From Lachnospiraceae bacterium (GTDB taxonomy: Bacteria > Bacillota > Clostridia > Lachnospirales > Lachnospiraceae): 44,214 bases of DNA. A model generated the notes under the pieces. The model was given only the letters and a program-made list of their open reading frames with translations, was not told the origin of the DNA and searched no databases. The stretch lies in assembly GCA_022793375.1 (NCBI GenBank), contig JAAWCS010000017.1:1-44214 (forward strand). Direction: 5' to 3'. How positions within the stretch are numbered: position 1 is the stretch's first letter; each line of letters begins with the position of its first letter. Both the position numbers and the translations under genes were made by a program. Positions 8,340 through 16,676 of the stretch are shown one piece after another.

Positions 8340-9320
8340 TTAACGGTAGCCAGACAGCGTCAAGAAGATTTGATACTGGTCCTCATGGATGTCTTTTGAC
8401 GCGTTAAGTACTTCTTCGATATCAAAGTCCTGGAACTGGCCGTTTAAATAGCCGACGGCACGGTTTTTCTTTCCATCTAATAAAAGCTCGATGGCTTTGG
8501 CGCCCATGATCGATGCGTAGACGCGGTCTTTGCAGGTGGGCGTGCCGCCGCGCTGCATGTAGCCGAGAATGGTGGCGCGTGTTTCGATGCCGGTGGCGGC
8601 TTCGATGCGTTTGGCCATGCTGGCCGAGTGACCGATTCCTTCGGCGTTGACGATAATATGGTGCGCTTTGCCCTTGTTGCGGTGTTCGATAATGCGGTTG
8701 ATGATGGCTTGTTCGTTGTTGTCGTAGCGTTCGGGCAGCAGCACATCCTCGGCGCCGTTGGCGAGCCCGCACCAGAGGGCAATGTAGCCGGCGCGGCGGC
8801 CCATGACTTCGATGATGCTGCATCGCTCGTGCGAGGTTGAGGTGTCACGGACGCGGTCGATTGCTTCCATGGCCGTATTGACAGCGGTGTCAAAGCCGAT
8901 GGTGTAGTCGGTACAGTTGATATCAAGGTCAATGGTGCCGGGAAGCCCGACGGTATTGATGCCCTGGCGGGCAAGCGCGCCGGCGCCGCGGTAGGAGCCG
9001 TCGCCGCCGATCACAACAAGGCTGTCGATGCCGTGTTTGCGCAGGATGCCTGCGGCTTGTTCTTGTATGGATTCTTCTTTGAATTCTTCACAGCGAGCTG
9101 TGTAGAGGACCGTGCCGCCGCGCTGGATGATGTCCGCTACGCTGCGGTAGTCCATATCTTTGATTTCTTCGTTTAACAGGCCTGCGTAGCCGCGCAGGAT
9201 TCCTTTTACGTTAAGTCCTTTGGCGATGGCTGTCCTTACGACGGCGCGGATGGCGGCGTTCATGCCGGGTGCGTCGCCGCCGCTGGTTAATACGCCTACC
9301 GTATGCACTTTGTTTGCCAT
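8340..9320 (-). CDS. pfkA: ATP-dependent 6-phosphofructokinase
   Basis: 326-residue glycolytic enzyme that converts fructose 6-phosphate and ATP to fructose 1,6-bisphosphate. Visible motifs are the N-terminal TSGGDAPGMNAAIR, the ATP-binding IGGDGSYRGA, the catalytic PGTIDLDI, and MGRRAGYIA. The PGTID(N/L)DI loop has Leu where E. coli has Asn, which I recall as usual in clostridial enzymes. The glycine after GGDG favours ATP over pyrophosphate as donor; this is by analogy only. An AGGAGGTG site precedes the ATG at 9320. The gene lies 50 bases downstream of dnaE on the same strand, a common Firmicutes arrangement. Confidence 0.97.
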   Translation of the reverse strand: MANKVHTVGVLTSGGDAPGMNAAIRAVVRTAIAKGLNVKGILRGYAGLLNEEIKDMDYRSVADIIQRGGTVLYTARCEEFKEESIQEQAAGILRKHGIDSLVVIGGDGSYRGAGALARQGINTVGLPGTIDLDINCTDYTIGFDTAVNTAMEAIDRVRDTSTSHERCSIIEVMGRRAGYIALWCGLANGAEDVLLPERYDNNEQAIINRIIEHRNKGKAHHIIVNAEGIGHSASMAKRIEAATGIETRATILGYMQRGGTPTCKDRVYASIMGAKAIELLLDGKKNRAVGYLNGQFQDFDIEEVLNASKDIHEDQYQIFLTLSGYR

Positions 9321-9370
9321 ATGTTTACACCTCCTGTGAAAATCATCTTCTTTTCATTGTAATCTATTTT

Positions 9371-12300
9371 TCAGCGCATTTCAATAGACTTCTCTACTAC
9401 TTTTACATTTTCCGTGCCGAATTTTCCGCACAGTTTCAACAGCAAACTTTCTTCAATGCCGATATTCCAGTTTGGCGGCAGCGTTTTCCGGGCGCGTTCT
9501 TTCTTTAAGTAGAGTATGACCCGGCTGCTGCCGTCGGCGTTTTTTAGAAGGGTCTCAAGCGTTTCGGCCTGTTGTTCGTAGGCCTCGCGGCTTTCAAACT
9601 GAATCCAGAGTTCGCGGGGCGCGGCGTCAAACGGCAGCACCGATTCGAGGATCAATTTTCCTTGAGGGTCGTCTCCGATCGAAGTACGCCCTTTAATAAA
9701 CACTTTACGATCTTGAGTAAACAATTCTTTGTTTTTTTCGTAGTCCCGCGGAAATACCAGCACTTCTACGCTGCCGACTAAGTCTTCTATTGTCAGGAAG
9801 GCCATCAGCTGGCTTGTTTTTGTAGTTTTAACGGTTTTGCCGGTAATCATACCGCCGATTACGACAGCGGCCCCGTCGGACACGGCGGCATGTCCGCTGT
9901 CGTCGTCTACCAGAAAATCGGTCGTGCGGGCCGTGATATTTTTTTCCCAGAGCGCGGCACAGGATTCCATGGGATGGCCGCTGATGTAGACTCCGAGCAC
10001 TTCTTTTTCAAAGGCCAGGAATTCTTCGCGGGGGAATTCGCCTACGTCGGGGAAGTGTACTTCGTATTCCTTTCGTTCTTCCTGGCCCATCAGATCAAAC
10101 AGACTGAGCTGGCCGGCCATGTTGGTCTTTTTTTCCTGATTGCGGCGGTCAAGGAGTTCTAAGCATACGAGCATTTTTTGGCGGCGCGTGCCGGGGAGAC
10201 AGTCCATGGCTCCGCTTTTTATGAGATTTTCAAGGACTCGTTTGTTGACTTCGCCGCCGTCCATGCGGTAGATGAAGTCTTTGAGGGTGGTAAAAGGGCC
10301 GCGGGCGGCGCGCTCTTCTTCGATCCGCTGGATTACGTTGCGTCCGACGCTTTTAATCGCGGAGAGGGCGTAGCGAATGGCGTCGCCGGAGACGGAAAAG
10401 TTCATATGGCCTTCGTTGATGTCCGGCGGCAGCAGGCGGATTCCCATCTGGCGGCAGCTTAAAATGTATTCGGAAACTTTGGTGTTGTTGTCGATGACAG
10501 AGGTCATCAGGGCTGCCATAAATTCGACCGGGTAGTGACATTTCAGCCAGGCGGTGTCGTAGGAGACGACGGCGTAGGCGGCTGCGTGGGACTTATTGAA
10601 CGCGTATTGGGCGAAGTCCATCATTTCGTCAAAGATGGCGATTGCGGCCGACTCCGGAATGTCTTTGTGGATGCAGCCTTCTACGTTTTCCTTGTCGTTA
10701 CCGTAGACGAAGTTCTGGCGTTCGCGTTTCATTACGTCGGCCTTTTTCTTGCTCATGGCACGGCGTACCAGGTCGCTGCGGCCCATGGTGTAGCCGCCAA
10801 GATCGCGTACAATCTGCATCACTTGTTCCTGGTAGACCATGCAGCCGTAGGTGGGCTTTAAAATCGGCTCCAGCTGCGGGCAGTGGTAGGTGATGCTGCG
10901 GGGATCGTTTTTGCCCTTTAGGTATTTGGGGATGAACTGCATAGGGCCGGGGCGGTACAGGGAGATACCGGCGGTTAGGTCCTCCAGGGTTTCGGGCTTT
11001 AGTTCCTTGATGAAGGTTTTCATGCCCGAACTTTCGAGCTGAAACACGCCGTCGTTTTTGCCGGTGCTGAGGGATTCAAAGACTTCGCGGTCGTTAAAAT
11101 CGATGTGATCGATATCGATGTCGATGTCTTTGCTTTCTTTTATCAGGCGCACGGCATTTTGGATTACGGTAAGAGTCCGCAGGCCGAGGAAGTCCATTTT
11201 GAGCAGGCCCAGTTCTTCTAACAGGGTCATGGTATATTGGGTTGTGATGGCGCCGTCCGTGCCGCGGGAGAGCGGGACGTATTCTTCGACGGCTTTCTGG
11301 CTGATGACGACGCCGGCGGCGTGCATCGAAGTATGGCGCGGGAGTCCCTCGAGCCGTTTGGACATATCGATCAGGTTGCGGATCTGTTCGTCGTTTTGGT
11401 AGGCGCTCGCGAGTTCGGGGTTGACTTTCATGGCGGCATCGATGGTTACAAGTTTCATGTCGGGGATTCGGGCGGGTATCATTTTTGCCACCGAGTCGCA
11501 AAGAGCGTAGGGCAGGTCAAGAGCGCGGCCTACGTCGCGCACGACGCCGCGGGCTGCCATTGTACCGAAGGTAACGATTTGTACGACTCGCTCTTCGCCG
11601 TATTTGCGTACAACGTAATCGATCACCTCCTGGCGGCGTTCAAAGCAGAAGTCTACGTCGATATCGGGCATCGACACGCGTTCGGGGTTTAAGAAGCGTT
11701 CAAAAAGCAGCTGGTTGGCAATCGGGTCGATGTTGGTAATTTCCAGGCAGTAGGCTACGATGCTGCCCGCGCCGGAGCCGCGGCCGGGGCCGACGATGAT
11801 ATTCTGGCTTTTGGCATAGTGGATGAAATCCCATACGATCAGGAAGTAATCGACATAGCCCATGTTTTCGATGATGTCAAGCTCGTATTCCAGGCGTTCA
11901 CGCAGTGCGGCATCCTCCTTGGGGTAGCGTTTTTGCAGTCCCTCCCGGCAGAGCTTTCGCAGATACGCGCCGGAGGTCGTGCCGTCGGGGACATCGTATT
12001 TGGGGAGTTTGGGAACGCCGAATTCGATTTCTACGTTGCAGCGTTCGGCAATTTTGTGGGTGTTGTCGAGGGCTTCGCGGGCGTAGGGAAAAAGAGCGGC
12101 CATCTCCTCTTCGGATTTTACGTAGTACTGGCCGCCTTCGTAGCGCATGCGGTCGCTGTCGCCGACTTTTTTGTTGGTCTGGATACAGAGAAGGATGTCG
12201 TGGGGGACAACGTCGTCGGGCATGATATAGTGCGTGTCGTTTGTGCACACTAACTCGATGCCCAACTCACGGCTCATGCGCATCAGGCCGGCATTGACGG

Positions 12301-12859
12301 TGCGCTGGGCGGGAATCCCGTGATCCTGGAGTTCGAGGAAGAAATTGCCCTTGCCAAAAATTTCTTCGTAGCGGAGGGCCGCTTCTGTCGCGCGGTCGTA
12401 CAGGCCGCGGTCTAAGTTGCGGGATACTTCGCCGGCCAGGCAGGCGCTGAGAGCGATGATGCCTTCGTGATATTTGGTTAGTATTTCGTAGTCGACACGG
12501 GGTTTGTAGTAGAAGCCGTCGATGAAGCCGCGGGAGACGATTTTCATCAGGTTGTGGTAGCCGGTGTCGTTTTCTGCCAGCAGTACCAGGTGGTAATAGC
12601 GGTCATCGTCGCCGGCTTTGCCGCCTTCTTTTACGAGACGGGAGCCGGGCGCTACGTAGACTTCACAGCCGATGATCGGCTTGATTCCGGCTTTTTTGGC
12701 CGCGCGGTAGAAGTCGATCACGCCGAACATGACGCCGTGGTCGGTGATGGCAAGGCTGTCCATGCCCAGTTCTTTTGCGCGGGCGACCAGCTCGCCGATT
12801 TTGGCGGAGCCGTCTAAAAGGCTGTATTCGGTGTGGACGTGAAGATGGGTGAATGCCAT
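9371..12859 (-). CDS. dnaE: DNA polymerase III alpha subunit DnaE
   Basis: 1162-residue replicative polymerase of the DnaE type (not PolC). The PHP domain begins the protein (HLHVHTEYSLLDG, ITDHGVMFG). The palm carries the catalytic aspartates in PDIDVDFCFERR, and the family motif GPGRGSGAGS lies just before it. The middle holds YQEQVMQI and FNKSHAAAYA, the helix-hairpin-helix region follows, and an OB fold is near 985-1080 (VVIGGMITGK). In Firmicutes DnaE is thought to extend primers before PolC takes over. The length fits clostridial DnaE. GAGGAA precedes the ATG, and a good promoter lies at 12951-12979. Confidence 0.97.
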   Translation of the reverse strand: MAFTHLHVHTEYSLLDGSAKIGELVARAKELGMDSLAITDHGVMFGVIDFYRAAKKAGIKPIIGCEVYVAPGSRLVKEGGKAGDDDRYYHLVLLAENDTGYHNLMKIVSRGFIDGFYYKPRVDYEILTKYHEGIIALSACLAGEVSRNLDRGLYDRATEAALRYEEIFGKGNFFLELQDHGIPAQRTVNAGLMRMSRELGIELVCTNDTHYIMPDDVVPHDILLCIQTNKKVGDSDRMRYEGGQYYVKSEEEMAALFPYAREALDNTHKIAERCNVEIEFGVPKLPKYDVPDGTTSGAYLRKLCREGLQKRYPKEDAALRERLEYELDIIENMGYVDYFLIVWDFIHYAKSQNIIVGPGRGSGAGSIVAYCLEITNIDPIANQLLFERFLNPERVSMPDIDVDFCFERRQEVIDYVVRKYGEERVVQIVTFGTMAARGVVRDVGRALDLPYALCDSVAKMIPARIPDMKLVTIDAAMKVNPELASAYQNDEQIRNLIDMSKRLEGLPRHTSMHAAGVVISQKAVEEYVPLSRGTDGAITTQYTMTLLEELGLLKMDFLGLRTLTVIQNAVRLIKESKDIDIDIDHIDFNDREVFESLSTGKNDGVFQLESSGMKTFIKELKPETLEDLTAGISLYRPGPMQFIPKYLKGKNDPRSITYHCPQLEPILKPTYGCMVYQEQVMQIVRDLGGYTMGRSDLVRRAMSKKKADVMKRERQNFVYGNDKENVEGCIHKDIPESAAIAIFDEMMDFAQYAFNKSHAAAYAVVSYDTAWLKCHYPVEFMAALMTSVIDNNTKVSEYILSCRQMGIRLLPPDINEGHMNFSVSGDAIRYALSAIKSVGRNVIQRIEEERAARGPFTTLKDFIYRMDGGEVNKRVLENLIKSGAMDCLPGTRRQKMLVCLELLDRRNQEKKTNMAGQLSLFDLMGQEERKEYEVHFPDVGEFPREEFLAFEKEVLGVYISGHPMESCAALWEKNITARTTDFLVDDDSGHAAVSDGAAVVIGGMITGKTVKTTKTSQLMAFLTIEDLVGSVEVLVFPRDYEKNKELFTQDRKVFIKGRTSIGDDPQGKLILESVLPFDAAPRELWIQFESREAYEQQAETLETLLKNADGSSRVILYLKKERARKTLPPNWNIGIEESLLLKLCGKFGTENVKVVEKSIEMR

Positions 12860-12950
12860 GGCGGTGCGGTTCCTCTCTTATGTAATATTCAGATGCTTCC
12901 CTTGTGTTGTTTTTAAGTGGCAGACAATCTCGTTTTTATGGATTACGACC

Positions 12951-12979
12951 ATCATAGCATAAAATTTTTTTGCTTTCAA
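12951..12979 (-). promoter_or_regulatory. Promoter of dnaE-pfkA
   Basis: On the minus strand TTGAAA (12979-12974) and TATGAT (12956-12951) are spaced by 17 bases, about 95 bases upstream of the dnaE start codon. It is the only strong candidate in the 12860-13083 gap. Confidence 0.7.
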
Positions 12980-13013
12980 GCAGTCCGTTTTTGCGCTCCG
13001 CACAGCTGCAAAA

Positions 13014-13032
13014 CAGGCCCTAAAAGGCCCTG
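13014..13032 (-). terminator. Probable terminator of the glycerate kinase operon
   Basis: Arms CAGG.CC and GG.CCTG around a short A/T loop form a stem with one mismatch. The minus-strand continuation is TTTTG. It lies 50 bases past the glycerate kinase stop and before the dnaE promoter. Confidence 0.45.
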
Positions 13033-13083
13033 GTCGCGGATCATACATGTATCGTTATCGAGACTTCCCGGCAACCGCTGCCG

Positions 13084-14226
13084 CTATCGTCCGCCGCCCG
13101 CCATCACCCGAAACACCTCTTCCACCGCCGCCGCCATGTTCCGCTTCGCCCGCTCCGGCTCCATCGCCTCCGCCAGCGAAACCGCCCCGCGCACAATCGG
13201 GAAATACGCATCGATCCCCTGCTCATGGCAGGCCTCCGCCCCCTCTGCCACACCGCCGGCAAACGCTATGACTCTCGCCCCATAGCACTTCGCCAGCCGC
13301 GCTACGCCGATTGGCGCCTTGCCCATGGCTGTCTGCCTGTCTAGCCGCCCCTCTCCGGTAAGTACCACATCCGCGTCCGCAAGCTCCTGTTTAAGGCCCA
13401 CCGCCTCCAGCACGAGCGCCGCTCCTGTCTCCAGCCTGGCCTCCGGAAAATAACTTAAAAAAGCAAACCCCAGCCCGCCGGCCGCCCCGGCCCCGGGTTC
13501 CCAGTCCAGCCGTCTCCCCAGAAAACGGCCGGTTCTTTCGGCGTAGTGCCGCATTTTTTCATCAAACGCCGCCCGCTCTGCTTCCCGTATCCCTTTCTGC
13601 GGGCCGTACACAAACACCGCTCCGCTCTCGCCGTACAGCGGATTCCCCACATCGCAGGCCACCCGAAAACGACATTCCTTCAGCTGCCGCGCCGCCTGCT
13701 CCACACAAATTGTCTCAATGTCTCCCAGCCCCAGTATCCCGGGCCCGACCTCCTTCCCCTGCGCGTCCAGAAATTCATACCCCAGCGCCTGCAGCATCCC
13801 CACGCCGCCGTCCGAAGTGGCGCTGCCGCCAATCCCCACGATAAAATCCCGGCAGCCCCGGCCGATTGCGTCGAGAATCATTTCCCCCACTCCCCGCGTC
13901 GTCGCCCGGCCGGCGTCCCGTTCTCCCTCCCGTACCAGCGTAAGTCCGGCTGCTTCGGCCATCTCCAAAACTGCCGTCTTTCCGTCCGCCAAAATCCCGT
14001 AGCGAGCCGTTACCGGCTGTCCCTGCGGCCCGGTTACTGCGACATGCACGTACCTTCCTCCCAATCCCTCTACCAGCGCCTGCGTGGTGCCCTCCCCGCC
14101 GTCTGCCAGCGGCTTCACTACCACATCCGCGCTGCAAACCCGCAAAATCCCTTCCCTGGCCGCGCGGCCGGCCTCCATTGAACGCATGCTTCCCTTAAAT
14201 GAATCCATCGCGATGACTACCTTCAT
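13084..14226 (-). CDS. glxK: Glycerate kinase, GlxK/GarK family
   Basis: 380-residue enzyme that phosphorylates D-glycerate with ATP, linking glyoxylate, tartronate or serine breakdown to lower glycolysis. The opening KVVIAMDSFKGS with the following SMEAGRAAREGI is typical. Other family marks are ADGGEGT, IGIGGSATSDGG (the glycine-rich loop) and LTGEGRLDRQT. The length is standard for class II kinases. AGGAGG precedes the ATG at 14226. It is 23 bases downstream of the GntR regulator and almost surely co-transcribed with it. No other glycerate gene is nearby, so whether it shares a pathway with the divergent plus-strand cluster is open. Confidence 0.95.
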   Translation of the reverse strand: MKVVIAMDSFKGSMRSMEAGRAAREGILRVCSADVVVKPLADGGEGTTQALVEGLGGRYVHVAVTGPQGQPVTARYGILADGKTAVLEMAEAAGLTLVREGERDAGRATTRGVGEMILDAIGRGCRDFIVGIGGSATSDGGVGMLQALGYEFLDAQGKEVGPGILGLGDIETICVEQAARQLKECRFRVACDVGNPLYGESGAVFVYGPQKGIREAERAAFDEKMRHYAERTGRFLGRRLDWEPGAGAAGGLGFAFLSYFPEARLETGAALVLEAVGLKQELADADVVLTGEGRLDRQTAMGKAPIGVARLAKCYGARVIAFAGGVAEGAEACHEQGIDAYFPIVRGAVSLAEAMEPERAKRNMAAAVEEVFRVMAGGGR

Positions 14227-14249
14227 ACCTGCCTCCTGTCTTAACGCCG

Positions 14250-14960
14250 CTATTCTCTCAGGGCCGTCAGATATCCCTTATATTTCTCAATGCATCCCGT
14301 AAACAGCCGTACCGCCCCTTCCGCGTCCCCGTTGCGGATATATTCCGTCGTGCGCGCCAGCACCTCATACGTCTGCCGACGCCCGATATACTCGCAGTAA
14401 TCCGTCCAGGCAGACACCGACGGGGTAAAAAACGCATTCATAATAAAAGGGGACACACAGTTCCCGCTCAGAGAAACAACCGCTTTTCGGTAGGCAAACA
14501 GCGCCGCCGCAAACGTCGCCGCCTCCAGCGAAATTGCTTTTTTTACTTCCTCCTGCAGCGCCTCCAGCCTGCGGATATGCTCCGGATTTTGCTGCCGGCA
14601 AAGCGCCCTGAGCGCCGGGCATTCCAGATAGACGCGGGTATCCAGAAGGCTGATCAGCATTTTTGTATCCAGTACGCCGCCCTGGTTGCGCACAATCGCC
14701 AGCAAGGTATCCAGATTGCCGGTGCTTGTATAATCCGCCACGTACACGCCCTTGCGCGACACTACATCCAGAAAACCGATCCGTGCCAGTTCCCGGATGC
14801 CTTCATGAACGATCGTCTTGCTGATTCCCATCGTATCCGCCAGTTCCCGTTCCGTGGGCAGACGGTCGCCTGGTTTTAGTTCGCCGGATAAGATCATCCC
14901 CTCCATCTGGGACAGAAACAGTTCTTTGATAGAGGGAGCCGTAATTCGTTTAAAAGCCAA
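14250..14960 (-). CDS. GntR-family regulator, FadR-like
   Basis: About 236 residues. A winged helix-turn-helix (SGELKPGDRLPTERELADTMGISKTIV, read in two pieces) fills residues 20-75, and an all-helical effector domain follows. The metal-binding histidines of FCD domains are not seen, so the effector pocket is closer to FadR itself, which binds acyl-CoA; that is an analogy, not proof. Start choice: TTG at 14960 lies 9 bases after GGAA; GTG at 14969 is also possible. A longer frame to 15029 starts without a ribosome binding site and would overlap the region next to the operator. A FadR-type palindrome at 15035-15045 suggests self-control and control of the divergent cluster. Confidence 0.88.
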   Translation of the reverse strand: MAFKRITAPSIKELFLSQMEGMILSGELKPGDRLPTERELADTMGISKTIVHEGIRELARIGFLDVVSRKGVYVADYTSTGNLDTLLAIVRNQGGVLDTKMLISLLDTRVYLECPALRALCRQQNPEHIRRLEALQEEVKKAISLEAATFAAALFAYRKAVVSLSGNCVSPFIMNAFFTPSVSAWTDYCEYIGRRQTYEVLARTTEYIRNGDAEGAVRLFTGCIEKYKGYLTALRE

Positions 14961-15034
14961 TGGCGTCACTTCCTTTTCCCTTGTCCTCTTTTCCCAAACT
15001 ATATCATGCCCGGAAAGCTCCGTCAACAAAAATC

Positions 15035-15045
15035 TGGTCGGACCA
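15035..15045. promoter_or_regulatory. FadR-type operator palindrome
   Basis: TGGTCGGACCA is a palindrome with 5-base arms matching the TGGTCNGACCA core of FadR-type operators. It overlaps a second inverted repeat, TCTGGTC (15033-15039) with GACCAGA (15047-15053). It lies between the divergent GntR gene and the HypB-led cluster. Confidence 0.65.
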
Positions 15046-15069
15046 TGACCAGAAAAATATCCGCTATTT

Positions 15070-15132
15070 TTTTGTCAATTCTGTCAATTTACAAAGACAA
15101 AATTATATCCGAAAATAGATGTATTGACAAAA
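15070..15132. promoter_or_regulatory. AT-rich control region of the plus-strand cluster
   Basis: Perfect 10-base arms TTTTGTCAAT (15070-15079) and ATTGACAAAA (15123-15132) are 43 bases apart, with another TGTCAA at 15082. A weak plus-strand promoter may be CTGTCA (15081-15086), a 16-base gap, then TTATAT (15103-15108). The repeated TGTCAA/TTGACA boxes could be -35 elements for both directions or sites for a second regulator. Confidence 0.35.
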
Positions 15133-15158
15133 GCACGACGATTCGGGAGGAATCCAAT

Positions 15159-15833
15159 ATGCCCAACGATATCCGCATCATCGAAGTAAAACGCAGTATT
15201 TTTGACGATAACGACAAAGACGCCGCACGCCTGCGGGCCGAGCTGAAGGAGAAACAGGTTTTCCTTTTAAACCTGATGTCTTCCCCCGGCTCCGGTAAGA
15301 CCACCACCCTTTTGGCGCTGGCCAGGCTCCTTTCCGGCCGCATCCGGATGGGCGTCCTGGAAGCAGACATCGATGCCAGCGTAGATGCCGAGGCAATGGC
15401 CGCCGCCGGCGTCAAGTCCATTCAGATCCACACCGGCGGCATGTGCCACCTGGATGCCGATATGACCCGCCAGGGGCTTTACGAATTCGGCCTTGACGAC
15501 GCCGAGCTGGTTATTCTCGAAAACGTCGGCAACCTGGTCTGCCCCGCCGAATTTGACACCGGAGCCGTCAAAAACATGACGATCCTCTCCGTTCCCGAAG
15601 GTGACGACAAACCGTTAAAATACCCTCTCATGTACGAAAAATGTGACCTCTTAGTCATCAACAAGATGGATGTCCTGCCCTATTTCGATTTTGATCTGGA
15701 AAAGGCCGCCGCTTATGCCAAAGCGCGTAATCCACACATCGAAATCCTTCCGATCTCCGCCAAAACCGGCGAAGGAATGGAAGCCCTGGCCGAGTGGATC
15801 CTCTGCCAGGTTGCAAGCTGGCGAGAAGGATAG
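15159..15833 (+). CDS. hypB: HypB-like nickel-insertion GTPase
   Basis: 224-residue GTPase of the HypB family, which loads nickel into [NiFe] hydrogenase with HypA. Motifs are the P loop SSPGSGKTT (42-50), the metal-site CHLDA (Cys96, His97), ENVGNLVCP (Cys128) and the guanine-specificity NKMD. The three metal ligands of the E. coli G domain are thus kept, while the histidine-rich or CXXCGC N-terminal tail of some HypB proteins is absent. The ATG at 15159 follows GGGAGG; an upstream open extension has no such site. It is the first gene of the cluster. No hydrogenase gene is present, so its client is probably one of the cluster's own enzymes. Confidence 0.9.
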   Translation: MPNDIRIIEVKRSIFDDNDKDAARLRAELKEKQVFLLNLMSSPGSGKTTTLLALARLLSGRIRMGVLEADIDASVDAEAMAAAGVKSIQIHTGGMCHLDADMTRQGLYEFGLDDAELVILENVGNLVCPAEFDTGAVKNMTILSVPEGDDKPLKYPLMYEKCDLLVINKMDVLPYFDFDLEKAAAYAKARNPHIEILPISAKTGEGMEALAEWILCQVASWREG

Positions 15834-15905
15834 GCATGCCGACCGGGAATTCAGCCCCGCAAAGCATACGGCTCCAAACAAAAAAATGAACCAAGGAGAA
15901 CGAGT

Positions 15906-16676
15906 ATGGAAAAGCACTCCCCCAAAATCCTTGCCGTTGCCGGCAAAGGCGGCGTCGGAAAAACATCTGTGGCTGCTACTTTAGTCCGCCTGCTTACCGA
16001 AGCCCATCCCGATCAACGAATCCTTGCCATTGATGCCGACCCTGCCGTCGGTCTCTCCACCGCTCTCGGTATCGAGGTTCGGACCACCATCGACGATATC
16101 CGCAAGGCCGTCGTTTCCACTGCCCAAAGCGGCGATACAAAAAGCGCTCTTGAGCTTTTGGGCGAGGCTCGCTACCGTATTTTCGACGCGCTCACTGAGA
16201 CCGACGGCTTCAGCTTCATCGCCATCGGCCGCCCGGAGACCGCGGGCTGTTACTGCAAAATCAACTCCTATTTAAAAGAAGTCATCGGCATCCTCGCAGA
16301 ACATTTTGACTACATCGTCATCGACGGCGAAGCCGGCATTGAGCAGATCAACCGCCGCGTCATGGAAAAAGTCACCCACCTTCTTCTGATTACGGATTCC
16401 AGCAAAAAAGGAATTCAGGTCGTCCGGACCATAAAAAAGGTCGCCGACGAGCTTGTCCTGTATGAGCGGGCCGGACTCATCGCCAACCGCCTGCCCTCTT
16501 TGGATATTCAAGCCCATTTAGATACCGGCGGCATTCCCCTCTTAGCCTGTATTCCCGCGGATACGTCCCTGGCGGAATTCGACCTCAAAGGAGAAAATGT
16601 CTTTTATCTGCCAAAGCAATCCGCTATCGTCCAGGGCGTAATGGAAGCCATGAACCAATGGGGAGGTATCCTATGA
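15906..16676 (+). CDS. cooC: CooC-like nickel-insertion ATPase
   Basis: 256-residue MinD/ParA-type ATPase of the CooC group, which helps insert nickel into CO dehydrogenase. The deviant Walker A motif is GKGGVGKTS (13-21), and the switch region contains DADPAVGLS. RPETAGCYCKIN carries Cys115-Tyr-Cys117, which corresponds to the CXC nickel-binding motif of CooC. Later DGEAGIEQIN matches the Walker B region. AAGGAG precedes the ATG at 15906. The stop overlaps the start of the next gene by 4 bases (ATGA), showing coupled translation. No CO dehydrogenase catalytic subunit is encoded in the window. Confidence 0.88.
   Translation: MEKHSPKILAVAGKGGVGKTSVAATLVRLLTEAHPDQRILAIDADPAVGLSTALGIEVRTTIDDIRKAVVSTAQSGDTKSALELLGEARYRIFDALTETDGFSFIAIGRPETAGCYCKINSYLKEVIGILAEHFDYIVIDGEAGIEQINRRVMEKVTHLLLITDSSKKGIQVVRTIKKVADELVLYERAGLIANRLPSLDIQAHLDTGGIPLLACIPADTSLAEFDLKGENVFYLPKQSAIVQGVMEAMNQWGGIL

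Noticed and set aside
15006..15158. Upstream start for the HypB-like gene
   Set aside because: It would translate the operator and AT-rich control region; GGGAGG supports the ATG at 15159.
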